DNA of 64,000 nucleotides, taken from the NCBI GenBank assembly GCA_028994555.1, contig JARDVN010000001.1, positions 1,798,001-1,862,000 of the forward strand. The letters run 5' to 3'. Positions 52,895-63,248 of this stretch are shown here, one piece after another. Origin of the DNA: Citrobacter amalonaticus (GTDB lineage Bacteria > Pseudomonadota > Gammaproteobacteria > Enterobacterales > Enterobacteriaceae). The number at the start of each line of letters is the position of its first letter. Within the stretch, counting starts at the first letter, position 1. The notes beneath the pieces were generated by a model. The model did no database searches and was not told the DNA's origin. It saw only the letters and a program-made list of their open reading frames with translations. A program made the translations under genes and the position numbers.

Positions 52895-54405
52895 ATGATG
52901 AAAAAACATGTTCTGGCCATTCTGGTCGGTACCGCACTGTGCTCCGCTGGCGCGGTAAATAATGTCGTTGCGGCAGAGAAAACGAGAGGTGATAGCAATA
53001 AGCCTAACGTTGTTATTATTCTTGCTGATGACTTAGGCTATGGCGATTTAGGTATTTACGGACATCCGGTCGTTAAAACGCCAAATATTGATAAGCTGGC
53101 ACAGGAAGGGGTGCGCTTTACGCAATATTATGCCCCTGCGCCACTTTGTTCGCCTTCCCGCGCCGGGTTATTAACCGGACGAACGCCGTTTCGGACCAAT
53201 ATTCGTTCCTGGATCCCGGTAACGAAAAATGTTGCGCTGGGGCGAAATGAAAAAACGATAGCCAATTATTTAAAGGAACAAGGGTATGACACCGCGATGA
53301 TGGGGAAATGGCACCTGAATGCAGGGGCTGACCGTCAGGATCAACCGCAGGCGAAGGAGGCCGGTTTTGACTATTCGCTGGTTAATGCCGCCGGATTCGT
53401 CACAAGCGATCTCGATAAGGTGAAAACGCGGCCCCGTTACGGCGTGGTCTATCCCAACGGCTTTTACCGTAACGGTAAAGCGCTGGGGACGGTTAACCAG
53501 ATAAGCGGGGGAATTTGTCAGCCAGGAGGCGATTAACTGGCTGGAGCATAAAAAAAGATCGTAACCCGTTCTTTATGTATGTCGCCTTTACGGAAGTCCA
53601 CAGCCCGCTCGCCTCGCCGAAAAAGTATCTGAAAATGTACAAAAACTACATGAGCGACTACGAGAAACAGCATCCGGACCTGTTCTATGCCGACTGGGCG
53701 GATAAACCTTATCGTGGCCCGGGCGAATATTACGCCAACATCAGTTATATGGATGCGCAGGTCGGGAAGGTGTTGGCAAAAATTAAGGCGATGGGTGAGG
53801 AAGACAATACCATTGTGATTTTTACCAGCGACAACGGTCCGGTGACGCGCGAAGCGCGTAAATGGTATGAGCTAAATCTTGCCGGTGAGACCGACGGATT
53901 GCGCGGACGTAAAGATAATTTGTGGGATGGCGGTATCCGTGTGCCGGCGATTGTGAAATACGGCAAGCACCTGCAACCAGGGACAGTCTCTGATGTGCCG
54001 GTGAGTGGCCTGGATGTCCTGCCGACCCTCGCCGAACTTGCCCACTTTGCATTGCCGAAGGATCGCATCATTGACGGCGAGTCCATCGTGCCGGTCCTTG
54101 AGGGGCAGAACATCACACGTCATAAACCGATTCTGACCGCAATCGATATGCCTTTCCAGGACGATCCGACCGATATGTGGGCATTGCGGGACGGCGACTG
54201 GAAAATGATTTTCGACCGAGAGAGCAAGCCGAAATATCTCTACAACCTGAAGTTGGATCGCGGCGAAACGATGAACCAACTGGGCAAGCAGCCGGACATT
54301 GAGAAGCGCCTGACGGCGGCTCTCGCCAGCTACAAAGAGAGCATTGAGCATGATGCGTTAATGGAAGCTCGGGGCGATAAACCGACCGCTGTGGACTGGA
54401 ACTAA
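52895..54405 (+). CDS. Exported Cys-type sulfatase, two frameshifts
   Basis: Arylsulfatase/N-sulfatase family enzyme that hydrolyses sulfate esters, exported by a signal peptide ending near NVVAAEK. Counting from the ATG at 52898, metal ligands Asp44-Asp45 are in ILADDLGYGD; the formylglycine precursor is Cys84 in the CSPSRAGLLTG motif; GKWH is at 136-139 and SDNGP further on. A Cys-type motif needs conversion to formylglycine, and the maturase is encoded next. Five G at 53507-53511 (ISGEFVSQEAINW) and seven A at 53550-53556 (LEHKKDRNPFF) break the frame; one base less in each gives about 502 residues. ATG at 52895 or 52898 may be used. The natural substrate is unknown. Confidence 0.9.
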
Positions 54406-54463
54406 CGCGGGTTGCGGCTCTGCGGGTATCAAGACAGAGCCGCAACCGCAAAGGAAATCTGTG

Positions 54464-55606
54464 ATGAAAAGTTGTCATGTCATGGTGAAGCCTACCGGGG
54501 CGCAATGCAATCTGGGCTGCGATTACTGTTTTTATCTTGATAAGGCTCATCTTTACCCGGATCGTCGCGACCGCTGTATGGATGATGAGACCCTTAAGCG
54601 GTTAGTCCGCCAGCAAATCGCCGCCCAGGATACCGAAGAGGTGATCTTTACCTGGCAGGGAGGAGAACCGACGCTCGCCGGACTGGACTTTTTTCGCCGC
54701 GCCGTGGCGCTGCAACAGGAACTGGCACAGGGTAAAACCATTATTAATACCTTCCAGACCAACGGGATTTTACTTGATGACGCCTGGTGCCAGTTTTTCC
54801 ATCAGCATCAGTTTCTGATTGGCATCTCGATTGATGGCGATGCCGCCCTGCACGACGTCTTTCGCAAAACCGTTTCCGGAAAACCCACGCATCAGCGTGT
54901 TGAGAAAGCGGTGAAATTGCTGCAACAGTATGAAGTGGCGTTTAACACCCTGACGGTAGTCAATGCCGTGAACAGTGAACATCCACTGCGGGTGTATGAA
55001 TACCTTAAACACCTCGGCAGTCGTCATATGCAGTTCATTCCGCTGCTCGAAACCTCGCCTGATAGCGCCACCACCAGAAGTGTAAGCCCCGCTGCGTTAG
55101 GTACGTTTTTGAAAACTATTTTTTACCAGTGGGTGCGCCTGGATATTGGCATCATAGAAGTTCCCCTTTTTGAGCATGCCTTTGCTGCCTGGTGCGGATT
55201 GCCCGCGTTGACCTGTGTCTTTGCGCCATCTTGCGGCAGCGCCTTTGCCCTTGAACAGAACGGAGACCTTTACCAGTGCGATCACTTTGTGAATCCTCAG
55301 CATTTGCTGGGTAATCTCCATCAGCAGACAATCAGGCAGATGCTTGAAAGTGACAAAAATCAACAGTTTGGTCATGCCAGGCAGCCACAAGCTCCGGAGT
55401 GTATCGCCTGTAAATATCGTTTTGCCTGTCACGGCGGATGCCCGAAAGACAGGGTGGCCCTTTCTTCACGTGGTCTTGCGGAACTCAATGCTTTTTGTGC
55501 GGGCTACCGCGCCTTCTTCGGCTTCGTCGAGCCGTATATGCTGATGATGAAATCGCTTTGGGAGCAGGGATATGCGCCATCCGATATCCGTCATTATCTG
55601 GGTTAA
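54464..55606 (+). CDS. Anaerobic sulfatase-maturating enzyme (radical SAM)
   Basis: Radical SAM protein with SPASM domain that oxidises the active-site Cys or Ser of sulfatases to formylglycine without oxygen, in the AslB/YdeM/AtsB family. The [4Fe-4S] motif is CNLGCDYC (Cys15, Cys19, Cys22), followed by FTWQGGEPTLAGLDFF and QTNGILLD. The C-terminal half carries the cysteines of the auxiliary clusters (CVFAPSCGSA, YQCDHFV, CIACKYRFACHGGCPKDR). 380 residues; ATG at 54464 follows AAGGA at 8 bases. It lies 58 bases after the sulfatase gene, which is its likely client. Confidence 0.93.
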   Translation: MKSCHVMVKPTGAQCNLGCDYCFYLDKAHLYPDRRDRCMDDETLKRLVRQQIAAQDTEEVIFTWQGGEPTLAGLDFFRRAVALQQELAQGKTIINTFQTNGILLDDAWCQFFHQHQFLIGISIDGDAALHDVFRKTVSGKPTHQRVEKAVKLLQQYEVAFNTLTVVNAVNSEHPLRVYEYLKHLGSRHMQFIPLLETSPDSATTRSVSPAALGTFLKTIFYQWVRLDIGIIEVPLFEHAFAAWCGLPALTCVFAPSCGSAFALEQNGDLYQCDHFVNPQHLLGNLHQQTIRQMLESDKNQQFGHARQPQAPECIACKYRFACHGGCPKDRVALSSRGLAELNAFCAGYRAFFGFVEPYMLMMKSLWEQGYAPSDIRHYLG

Positions 55607-55621
55607 TAAGGCGGATGCAGA

Positions 55622-56863
55622 ATGACACGCTGGGAGCATGTGAACTGCTGCAAAACGATCGGTTGCTCTCTGTTCGGTGTCGCGCACAGCCCTGCCTGGC
55701 AATCTGCAGGTCTTAACTGTCGCTGTCCGGAATGCGGCTTTTTATTTCCGCTGATTTCAACCATGGCGCTCGACGCTTACAGTCAACAAACCAACCGGCA
55801 TTATTCAGGCGTCATGTTGTGCTGCCCGGTTTGCGGACCAAAGGGAATGTTGGTCCGGCACGGGAAAAGCGGCAGTCAACGGCAACGCTGGCACTGCCGC
55901 ACCTGTCATCGTTCCTTTACCCATTATGCGGGGCCCGTTGTTTATGACAGTCGACTCCTGGCGCTACGTGACGCCATTGCTGACGGTGCGTTGCTTCGGT
56001 CCGTCGAGGGGAGGAGTCAGGTGATGGGACGGGAACTCTCGCGACTGGCTTTTTGGGCCGGGGTTGAGCAGGTGCACTCCCAACGGGTATCGCTCGACGC
56101 TGAGTTTTCTACTGTAACGTTCAGGGTGCCTTTCAACGGCAGTGAAAGCCTGCTGTATGTCATTGTGACGGCAGAGAATAAAACGGGCAGGGTGATTGCG
56201 TTGTCGACGAATTATGTCGCTTCGCGCGAGGGCATTCCGGCGGAATGGATGTACTTCTGTGCACCCAGCGAGAAGATAAGCGCACAGGGCGTGGTGCGGC
56301 GGATCTTCGATAAGGACAGAACGATTGCCCGCCGTCCGCTCTATTATGATATCTCGTATGGCCCTGCGCGACTGAAGCGTGATGATGGTGGTGCAATCGT
56401 TAAACCCGTACTTGCGGCCTATCGTCACTTTGATCTGGTCTATGCGTTAACGCATGACCGCGTGTTGTCTGTACAGCACTGGCTGGAGCATGAGTGTTTT
56501 CTGTATGGCGGCTGCCTGATGGCAAATCGTAATGAAGTGGTGAAACAAAGCACCCGGATGGGATTTGTCCATGAAATCGGCACTCGCGATGTGAGTCGGC
56601 GACTGCGCAGTGAAACCATTTTATCTGATATTATCTGGCACGACACCTGGCATTGCTATTCGCAACGTGGCTATGAGTTAGCGGTCTGTTATCTTACCGG
56701 CGAACAGGGGCAGTCATCGTTTCGACACGCGATTCTAAAGCCCGCCCGCGTCTTTCAGAGCTGGCTCTACGTGCATCCCATCTGGTCACAGTTAACCCGA
56801 CTGGCACCGCGTAATGTGGTTTGGTTACTGGAGTATCTGGCCGCGGAATATAACCGGGAATAA
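55622..56863 (+). CDS. Zinc-ribbon protein of unknown function in the sulfatase cluster
   Basis: A 413-residue protein that I do not recognise. The N-terminal 100 residues are rich in cysteine: CRCPEC (33-38), then CCPVCG (67-72) and RWHCRTCHRSFTHYAG (89-104). The second part, with CPVCG, VRHGKSGSQRQRW and HCRTCHRSF, has the spacing of the InsA-type zinc finger of IS1 transposases. The rest (about 300 residues) has mixed alpha/beta character without an obvious DDE triad, no inverted repeats flank the gene, and the frame is intact. It begins 15 bases after the maturase gene, so it is in the same operon. A DNA-binding regulator is the simplest guess; a domesticated transposase relative is another. 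Confidence 0.6.
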   Translation: MTRWEHVNCCKTIGCSLFGVAHSPAWQSAGLNCRCPECGFLFPLISTMALDAYSQQTNRHYSGVMLCCPVCGPKGMLVRHGKSGSQRQRWHCRTCHRSFTHYAGPVVYDSRLLALRDAIADGALLRSVEGRSQVMGRELSRLAFWAGVEQVHSQRVSLDAEFSTVTFRVPFNGSESLLYVIVTAENKTGRVIALSTNYVASREGIPAEWMYFCAPSEKISAQGVVRRIFDKDRTIARRPLYYDISYGPARLKRDDGGAIVKPVLAAYRHFDLVYALTHDRVLSVQHWLEHECFLYGGCLMANRNEVVKQSTRMGFVHEIGTRDVSRRLRSETILSDIIWHDTWHCYSQRGYELAVCYLTGEQGQSSFRHAILKPARVFQSWLYVHPIWSQLTRLAPRNVVWLLEYLAAEYNRE

Positions 56864-56890
56864 TAAAAACGGCTGCCGGGAAGCAGCCGT
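56862..56890 (-). terminator. satP terminator
   Basis: On the minus strand ACGGCTGC and GCAGCCGT pair and are followed by TTTTTATTA. It sits eight bases after the satP stop and also ends the sulfatase cluster side. Confidence 0.85.
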
Positions 56891-56898
56891 GAGGACAA

Positions 56899-57465
56899 TC
56901 AGTGTTTTTCGCCAATCGGCAGGATGGTACGGCCAAACTGTTCGTTCAGCACTTCACCCATCGCCAGATAAATGGCGCTTGCGCCACATACCAGGCCAAC
57001 CCAGCCGGCAAAATGGATCACCGCTTCGTTACCCGCAATGTTACCCACAGCCAGCAAGGCGAACAGAACGGTCAGGCTCAGGAACACAAACTGTAGCGCA
57101 CGTGCGCCGGTCAGCGTGCCGAAGAACATAAAGAGGGTGAATACGCCCCACAGACCCAGGTAGGCACCGAGGAACTGTGCATTCGGGGCTTCTGTCAGAC
57201 CCATTTTCGGCATCAGCAGGATTGCAACCAGCGTCAGCCAGAATGAGCCGTAAGAGGTGAAGGCGGTCAAACCGAAGGTGTTTCCTTTTTTGTATTCCAG
57301 CAGGCCGGCAAAAATTTGCGCGATACCGCCATAGAAAATTCCCATCGCGAGAATAATACCGTCAAGGGCGAAGAAACCCGCGTTATGCAGGTTAAGCAGA
57401 ATGGTGGTCATGCCGAAGCCCATCAGGCCCAGCGGTGCCGGGTTAGCCAACTTAGTGTTGCCCAT
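56899..57465 (-). CDS. satP: Succinate-acetate:proton symporter SatP
   Basis: Six-span inner-membrane transporter of the AceTr family for acetate and succinate, formerly YaaH. The 188 residues start [31 protein letters not shown] is the family signature. It equals the E. coli length and is nearly identical. It is convergent with the sulfatase cluster. Confidence 0.97.
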   Translation of the reverse strand: MGNTKLANPAPLGLMGFGMTTILLNLHNAGFFALDGIILAMGIFYGGIAQIFAGLLEYKKGNTFGLTAFTSYGSFWLTLVAILLMPKMGLTEAPNAQFLGAYLGLWGVFTLFMFFGTLTGARALQFVFLSLTVLFALLAVGNIAGNEAVIHFAGWVGLVCGASAIYLAMGEVLNEQFGRTILPIGEKH

Positions 57466-57615
57466 AAATCCTCAAAATCATCATTAATTGAATGGTGAAA
57501 TAGTTACCCCTGCCAAAACATGACACCGTTCGGGGCGCGGCATGATAATCAGGAGAGAAGGGGCTGTCTATGATCTGATAAGGGGAAAATGGATTATTTT
57601 CCCCAGTGATGAACA

Positions 57616-57915
57616 TCACGCTCTTGTGGCGTTATAGACCCGACGCAAACAGGCAATTTGCAGCAGCGCCTACCGGGCCGTCGAGACGTGCGCCGCGAAG
57701 CAAACCGTGGCCCAATACACTCATCGCGGCATGGGTGCGTAGAATTCGGGTGAGCTGACCGGAGAGGAGGTGTGAAACCCCTTTTGCCAGTTGGCGATCT
57801 TTCAGCAGGAGCGGCAGCAACTCTTCCAGTTCGGTGACTTTGGCGTTGATGGCTTGCAGGAATTCCTGTCGCTGTTCTGCGTCCATTTTTTGTCAGGTGT
57901 TACGGAGAAAAAGCA
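57616..57915 (-). pseudogene. yaaW: yaaW remnant
   Basis: The longest open frame, 57632-57886, gives MDAEQRQEFLQAINAKVTEL and continues to LGHGLLRGARLDGPVGAA, matching E. coli YaaW from about residue 129 to 195. Upstream, FLRNT-stop-QKM still matches FLRNTWKKM but is cut by a stop. Downstream, in another frame, LQIACLRRVYNATRA matches the YaaW C-terminus, with about 20 codons lost between. The first 120 or so residues are gone and yaaI ends right where they should be. This is real decay, not a homopolymer error. Confidence 0.85.
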
Positions 57916-57920
57916 GCGGC

Positions 57921-58325
57921 TTAGTCGTCGCCAATAATTTTTAACGTTGCCATATCAGAAGAGTTCACCGTGTGACCCGAGAAGGTGATTTTGGAGACGC
58001 AACGCTTATTGTCGTTATCGCTATTGATGTTGATCCACTCAGTGGTCTGTCCTTCTTTAATCAGGTGCGGAATATTCAGGCTCTGATTAGCGCTGCGAGA
58101 GGCTTTGAAATAGACGGACGCGCCGCTAAGCTGAACGTCGCCGTGCCCGCTGGTTAACTGAATGCGTTTGACCGGGCGGCAGACGGGGATCTTCAGCGCC
58201 AGATCGTTGGTTTCATTTCGAGGCATTGCAATGATCCCCAATACCTTGTGGTCGTTAGCCTGAACGCTCGTGGTTAACAGAGCGCCCACCATCAGGCTGA
58301 CGGAAAACGTCAGAATCGATTTCAT
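57921..58325 (-). CDS. yaaI: DUF2541 family exported protein YaaI
   Basis: A 134-residue protein with a signal peptide ([21 protein letters not shown], cleavage near VQA) and a mature part starting [21 protein letters not shown] that matches E. coli YaaI throughout. Function unknown. It is divergent from dnaK across the heat-shock promoter region. Confidence 0.94.
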   Translation of the reverse strand: MKSILTFSVSLMVGALLTTSVQANDHKVLGIIAMPRNETNDLALKIPVCRPVKRIQLTSGHGDVQLSGASVYFKASRSANQSLNIPHLIKEGQTTEWININSDNDNKRCVSKITFSGHTVNSSDMATLKIIGDD

Positions 58326-58555
58326 GGTCTTTCTCGTTGTTTAGGTCAGTAAAATGGTCGTTATCTTACGCCCCTCATTGCAAGGATTCAGGTTTGTAAT
58401 CTTTTCTTTTTATTACAATTTTTCGATGAATCATTCATTCCCTCTCATGCTTTTTGTGAATATTTAGGCCATCAAAAAACCATCGCTGATCGTCTGTTCT
58501 GGTTTTAATGACGATTTATTGGGGTGGAGAGAGAAAATTTTTTTTCATTCCCCCC

Positions 58556-58583
58556 CTTGATGAAGTGGGTTACGACCCCACTT
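58556..58583 (+). promoter_or_regulatory. Sigma-32 heat-shock promoter of dnaK
   Basis: CTTGATG and CCCCACTT, spaced by 13 bases, match the sigma-32 elements of E. coli dnaK P1. It lies about 120 bases before dnaK in the 378-base yaaI-dnaK spacer, which otherwise shows no gene. Confidence 0.85.
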
Positions 58584-58703
58584 AGTAGTCAACCGCAGTG
58601 GTGAGTCTGAAAAAAAACGAATCAGGTAGTTGAAACCGCACGTTTCGCCCTTATTACAGACTCACAACCACATGTTGACCGAATTTTTAGTGGAGACGTT
58701 TAG

Positions 58704-60617
58704 ATGGGTAAAATTATTGGTATCGACCTGGGTACTACCAACTCTTGTGTAGCGATTATGGATGGCACTACTGCACGTGTGCTGGAGAACGCCGAGGGCG
58801 ATCGCACCACGCCTTCTATCATTGCTTATACCCAGGATGGTGAAACTCTGGTTGGTCAGCCGGCTAAACGTCAGGCCGTGACAAACCCGCAAAACACCCT
58901 GTTTGCGATTAAACGCCTGATTGGCCGCCGCTTCCAGGACGAAGAAGTTCAACGTGATGTTTCCATCATGCCGTACAAAATCATTGGCGCCGACAACGGC
59001 GACGCATGGCTGGATGTGAAAGGTCAGAAAATGGCACCGCCGCAGATCTCTGCAGAAGTGCTGAAGAAAATGAAGAAAACGGCTGAAGATTACCTGGGTG
59101 AACCGGTAACTGAAGCAGTTATCACCGTACCGGCTTACTTTAACGATGCTCAGCGTCAGGCAACCAAAGACGCCGGCCGTATCGCAGGTCTGGAAGTAAA
59201 ACGTATCATCAACGAACCGACTGCCGCCGCGCTGGCATATGGTCTGGATAAAGAAGTCGGTAACCGTACTATCGCGGTTTACGACCTGGGTGGTGGTACT
59301 TTCGATATCTCTATTATCGAAATCGATGAAGTTGACGGCGAAAAAACCTTCGAAGTTCTGGCAACCAACGGTGATACCCACCTGGGTGGTGAAGACTTCG
59401 ACAGCCGTATGATCAACTATCTGGTTGAAGAATTTAAGAAAGATCAGGGCATTGACCTGCGTAACGATCCGCTGGCCATGCAGCGCCTGAAAGAAGCGGC
59501 AGAAAAAGCGAAAATCGAGCTTTCTTCTGCGCAGCAGACCGACGTGAACCTGCCGTACATCACTGCAGATGCCACCGGTCCGAAACACATGAACATCAAA
59601 GTGACTCGCGCGAAACTGGAAAGCCTGGTCGAAGACCTGGTGAACCGTTCCATCGAGCCGCTGAAAGTCGCTCTGCAGGACGCTGGCCTGTCCGTCTCTG
59701 ATATCAACGACGTTATCCTCGTTGGTGGCCAGACGCGTATGCCAATGGTGCAGAAAAAAGTGGCTGAGTTCTTTGGTAAAGAACCGCGTAAAGACGTGAA
59801 CCCGGACGAAGCCGTAGCGATCGGTGCTGCCGTTCAGGGTGGTGTACTGACTGGTGATGTGAAAGACGTACTGCTGCTCGACGTTACCCCACTGTCTCTG
59901 GGTATTGAAACCATGGGCGGCGTAATGACGGCGCTGATCACTAAAAACACCACTATCCCGACCAAGCACAGCCAGGTGTTCTCTACCGCTGAAGACAACC
60001 AGTCTGCGGTAACCATCCATGTGCTGCAGGGTGAACGTAAACGTGCGTCTGATAACAAATCTCTGGGTCAGTTCAACCTGGATGGGATCAACCCGGCACC
60101 GCGCGGCATGCCGCAGATCGAAGTAACCTTCGATATTGATGCTGACGGTATCCTGCACGTTTCCGCGAAAGACAAAAACAGCGGTAAAGAGCAGAAGATC
60201 ACCATCAAGGCCTCTTCTGGTCTGAATGAAGAAGAAATTCAGAAAATGGTTCGCGAAGCGGAAGCGAATGCTGAGTCTGACCGTAAATTTGAAGAGCTGG
60301 TTCAGACCCGCAACCAGGGCGATCATTTGCTGCACAGCACTCGCAAGCAGGTTGAAGAAGCAGGCGAACAACTGCCGGCTGACGACAAAACGGCTATCGA
60401 GTCTGCACTGACCGCACTGGAAACGGCGCTGAAAGGCGAAGACAAAGCGGCTATCGAAGCGAAGATGCAGGAACTGGCGCAGGTTTCCCAGAAACTGATG
60501 GAAATTGCTCAGCAACAGCATGCGCAGCAGGCGGGTTCCGCTGATACTTCCGCCAACAACGCGAAAGATGATGATGTTGTCGACGCTGAGTTCGAAGAAG
60601 TGAAAGATAAAAAATAA
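58704..60617 (+). CDS. dnaK: Hsp70 chaperone DnaK
   Basis: ATP-driven chaperone that works with DnaJ and GrpE. The nucleotide-binding domain has [25 protein letters not shown] and [12 protein letters not shown]; the linker is [14 protein letters not shown] and the C-terminal lid ends with the acidic [14 protein letters not shown]. 637 residues, one less than E. coli. Very strong codon bias. dnaJ follows after 85 bases on the same transcript. Confidence 0.99.
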   Translation: MGKIIGIDLGTTNSCVAIMDGTTARVLENAEGDRTTPSIIAYTQDGETLVGQPAKRQAVTNPQNTLFAIKRLIGRRFQDEEVQRDVSIMPYKIIGADNGDAWLDVKGQKMAPPQISAEVLKKMKKTAEDYLGEPVTEAVITVPAYFNDAQRQATKDAGRIAGLEVKRIINEPTAAALAYGLDKEVGNRTIAVYDLGGGTFDISIIEIDEVDGEKTFEVLATNGDTHLGGEDFDSRMINYLVEEFKKDQGIDLRNDPLAMQRLKEAAEKAKIELSSAQQTDVNLPYITADATGPKHMNIKVTRAKLESLVEDLVNRSIEPLKVALQDAGLSVSDINDVILVGGQTRMPMVQKKVAEFFGKEPRKDVNPDEAVAIGAAVQGGVLTGDVKDVLLLDVTPLSLGIETMGGVMTALITKNTTIPTKHSQVFSTAEDNQSAVTIHVLQGERKRASDNKSLGQFNLDGINPAPRGMPQIEVTFDIDADGILHVSAKDKNSGKEQKITIKASSGLNEEEIQKMVREAEANAESDRKFEELVQTRNQGDHLLHSTRKQVEEAGEQLPADDKTAIESALTALETALKGEDKAAIEAKMQELAQVSQKLMEIAQQQHAQQAGSADTSANNAKDDDVVDAEFEEVKDKK

Positions 60618-60702
60618 TCGCCCTTTGAACGGGTAATTACTGGCACGGGCGAAGAGGTTTCCTCTCCGCCCGTGCACGCATGTTAAGGGCAGATAAAAAA
60701 AG

Positions 60703-61836
60703 ATGGCGAAGCTTGATTATTACGAGATTTTAGGCGTTTCCAAAACAGCGGAAGAGCGTGAAATCAAAAAGGCCTATAAGCGGCTGGCCATGAAGTTTCA
60801 CCCGGACCGTAACCAGGGTGATAAAGAGGCCGAAGCCAAGTTTAAAGAGATCAAAGAAGCGTATGAAGTCCTGACCGACTCGCAAAAACGCGCCGCTTAT
60901 GACCAGTACGGTCACGCTGCGTTTGAGCAAGGCGGTATGGGCGGCGGCGGCGGTTTTGGCGGCGGCGCTGACTTCAGCGATATCTTTGGTGACGTTTTTG
61001 GCGATATCTTTGGCGGTGGTCGGGGTCGTCAACGTGCTGCGCGTGGGGCCGATTTACGTTACAACATGGATCTCACCCTGGAAGAAGCCGTACGTGGCGT
61101 GACCAAAGAGATCCGCATTCCGACGCTGGAAGAGTGTGATGTCTGCCACGGCAGTGGCGCGAAAGCGGGGACTCAGCCGCAGACCTGTCCAACCTGTCAT
61201 GGTTCCGGCCAGGTGCAGATGCGTCAGGGGTTCTTCGCGGTTCAGCAAACCTGTCCGCACTGTCAGGGACGCGGTACGCTGATTAAAGATCCGTGCAATA
61301 AGTGCCACGGTCATGGTCGTGTCGAGAAGAGCAAAACGCTGTCGGTTAAAATCCCGGCTGGCGTGGATACCGGTGACCGAATTCGCCTCTCCGGCGAAGG
61401 TGAAGCCGGTGAGCACGGCGCACCGGCAGGGGACCTGTATGTTCAGGTTCAGGTGAAACAGCACCCAATTTTCGAACGTGAAGGCAACAACCTGTACTGT
61501 GAAGTGCCGATCAACTTTGCGATGGCTGCACTCGGCGGCGAGATTGAAGTGCCGACGCTGGATGGCCGCGTGAAGCTGAAAGTACCCAGCGAAACGCAGA
61601 CCGGAAAACTGTTCCGTATGCGCGGCAAAGGCGTGAAGTCGGTTCGTGGTGGCGCGCAGGGCGATTTACTGTGCCGTGTCGTAGTCGAAACGCCGGTTGG
61701 TCTCAATGAGAAGCAAAAACAACTGCTCAAAGATCTGCAGGAAAGCTTTGGCGGTCCAACGGGTGAACACAACAGCCCGCGCTCCAAGAGTTTCTTTGAC
61801 GGCGTGAAAAAGTTCTTTGACGATTTGACGCGCTAA
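60703..61836 (+). CDS. dnaJ: Hsp40 co-chaperone DnaJ
   Basis: Stimulates DnaK ATPase and delivers substrates. The J-domain has HPD at residues 33-35, then a Gly/Phe-rich stretch ([15 protein letters not shown]), four zinc-binding CxxCxGxG repeats ([32 protein letters not shown]) and the C-terminal substrate domain. 377 residues, one more than in E. coli. Confidence 0.99.
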   Translation: MAKLDYYEILGVSKTAEEREIKKAYKRLAMKFHPDRNQGDKEAEAKFKEIKEAYEVLTDSQKRAAYDQYGHAAFEQGGMGGGGGFGGGADFSDIFGDVFGDIFGGGRGRQRAARGADLRYNMDLTLEEAVRGVTKEIRIPTLEECDVCHGSGAKAGTQPQTCPTCHGSGQVQMRQGFFAVQQTCPHCQGRGTLIKDPCNKCHGHGRVEKSKTLSVKIPAGVDTGDRIRLSGEGEAGEHGAPAGDLYVQVQVKQHPIFEREGNNLYCEVPINFAMAALGGEIEVPTLDGRVKLKVPSETQTGKLFRMRGKGVKSVRGGAQGDLLCRVVVETPVGLNEKQKQLLKDLQESFGGPTGEHNSPRSKSFFDGVKKFFDDLTR

Positions 61837-61859
61837 TCACCTCTTGCCATATCGCTCAT

Positions 61860-61893
61860 AAAGCCTGGGATTGCGAGATCTCAGGCTTTTTTT
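61860..61893 (+). terminator. dnaKJ terminator
   Basis: AAAGCCTG and CAGGCTTT pair with further internal pairing and end in seven T bases, 23 bases after dnaJ. Confidence 0.88.
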
Positions 61894-62016
61894 ATTTTAT
61901 GTCTCTATAGATCGGAAAAAAGCGAGCGTTCTATCATGGATAATCTGGTTTTAACGATTATTTATGAAAGGTATGATAGTAATTACGAAGTATTCACCTT
62001 ATAGAGAGAATAAAAA

Positions 62017-63184
62017 GTGAAACATCTGCATCGTTTCTTTAGCAGTGATGCCTCTGGGGGCATCATTCTTATCATCGCCGCAGTGCTGGCCATGCTGATG
62101 GCCAATATGGGTGTGACCAGCGGATGGTATCACGCCTTTCTCGAGACGCCTGTCCAACTGCGCGTTGGCGCGCTTGAGATCAATAAAAACATGCTGTTGT
62201 GGATTAACGACGCCCTGATGGCGGTGTTTTTCTTGTTGATTGGCCTTGAGGTCAAGCGCGAGTTAATGCAGGGCTCTCTGGCAAGTCTGCGCCAGGCGGC
62301 TTTCCCGGTGGTTGCCGCCATCGGCGGAATGATTGTCCCGGCGCTGCTGTATCTGGCATTCAACTATGCCGATCCGATCACTCGCGAAGGCTGGGCGATC
62401 CCGGCTGCCACAGATATCGCGTTTGCGCTGGGCGTTCTGGCGCTGCTCGGCAGCAGGGTGCCGTTGGCGCTGAAAATTTTCCTGATGGCGCTGGCGATCA
62501 TCGACGATCTCGGCGCGATAGTCATTATTGCTCTGTTTTATACCAACGATCTGTCGATGGTTTCGCTGGGCGTTGCGGCGTTTGCCATAGCATTGCTGGC
62601 GCTTCTGAATCTGTGCGGCGTCCGGCGCACGGGGGTGTACATCCTCGTTGGCGCGGTACTGTGGACCGCCGTGCTGAAATCCGGCGTCCATGCGACGCTG
62701 GCAGGGGTGATTGTCGGCTTTTTCATTCCATTGAAAGAGAAATACGGGCGTTCCCCCCGCGAAGCGTCTGGAACATGTTCTGCATCCGTGGGTGGCGTAT
62801 CTGATCCTGCCGCTGTTTGCCTTCGCCAATGCGGGCGTTTCTTTGCAGGGCGTGACGATGGACGGGCTGACCTCCATTCTGCCATTGGGCATTATTGCGG
62901 GTCTGCTGGTGGGCAAGCCGCTGGGGATCAGTTTGTTCTGCTGGCTGGCGCTGCGCCTTAAGCTGGCGCATCTGCCGGAGGGAACCTCATTCCCGCAAAT
63001 TATGGCGGTCGGCATCCTGTGCGGCATTGGCTTTACGATGTCGATCTTTATCGCCAGCCTGGCCTTTAGCAGCGTGGATCCAGAGCTGATTAACTGGGCG
63101 AAGCTAGGGATCCTGATTGGCTCCCTGCTGTCGGCGGTGATTGGCTACAGCTTGCTGCGCGCGCGTTTACGCCCGTCTGCCTGA
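62017..63184 (+). CDS. nhaA: Na+/H+ antiporter NhaA, one frameshift
   Basis: Inner-membrane antiporter that exchanges one sodium for two protons; main defence against sodium and alkaline pH. Key residues are in place: Asp133 in [10 protein letters not shown] and Asp163-Asp164 in [14 protein letters not shown] start at 62017 ([15 protein letters not shown]). Six C at 62753-62758 break the frame; with five it reads [19 protein letters not shown] and gives 388 residues, as in E. coli. No IS or hok element lies between dnaJ and nhaA, unlike in K-12. Its activator NhaR is encoded next. Confidence 0.94.
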
Positions 63185-63248
63185 ACGGGCGAATTAGCTG
63201 GGGAGCCTCTTACGGCTCCCACTTTGTCACATTTATCAGAGTGAGTGT

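Noticed and set aside
55622..56863. An IS1-family insertion sequence
   Set aside because: Only the zinc-finger part resembles InsA; no InsB frame, no terminal inverted repeats and no target duplication were seen.
58662..60677. Open frame of 671 codons on the minus strand across dnaK
   Set aside because: Same antisense codon-bias effect; dnaK on the plus strand is certain.
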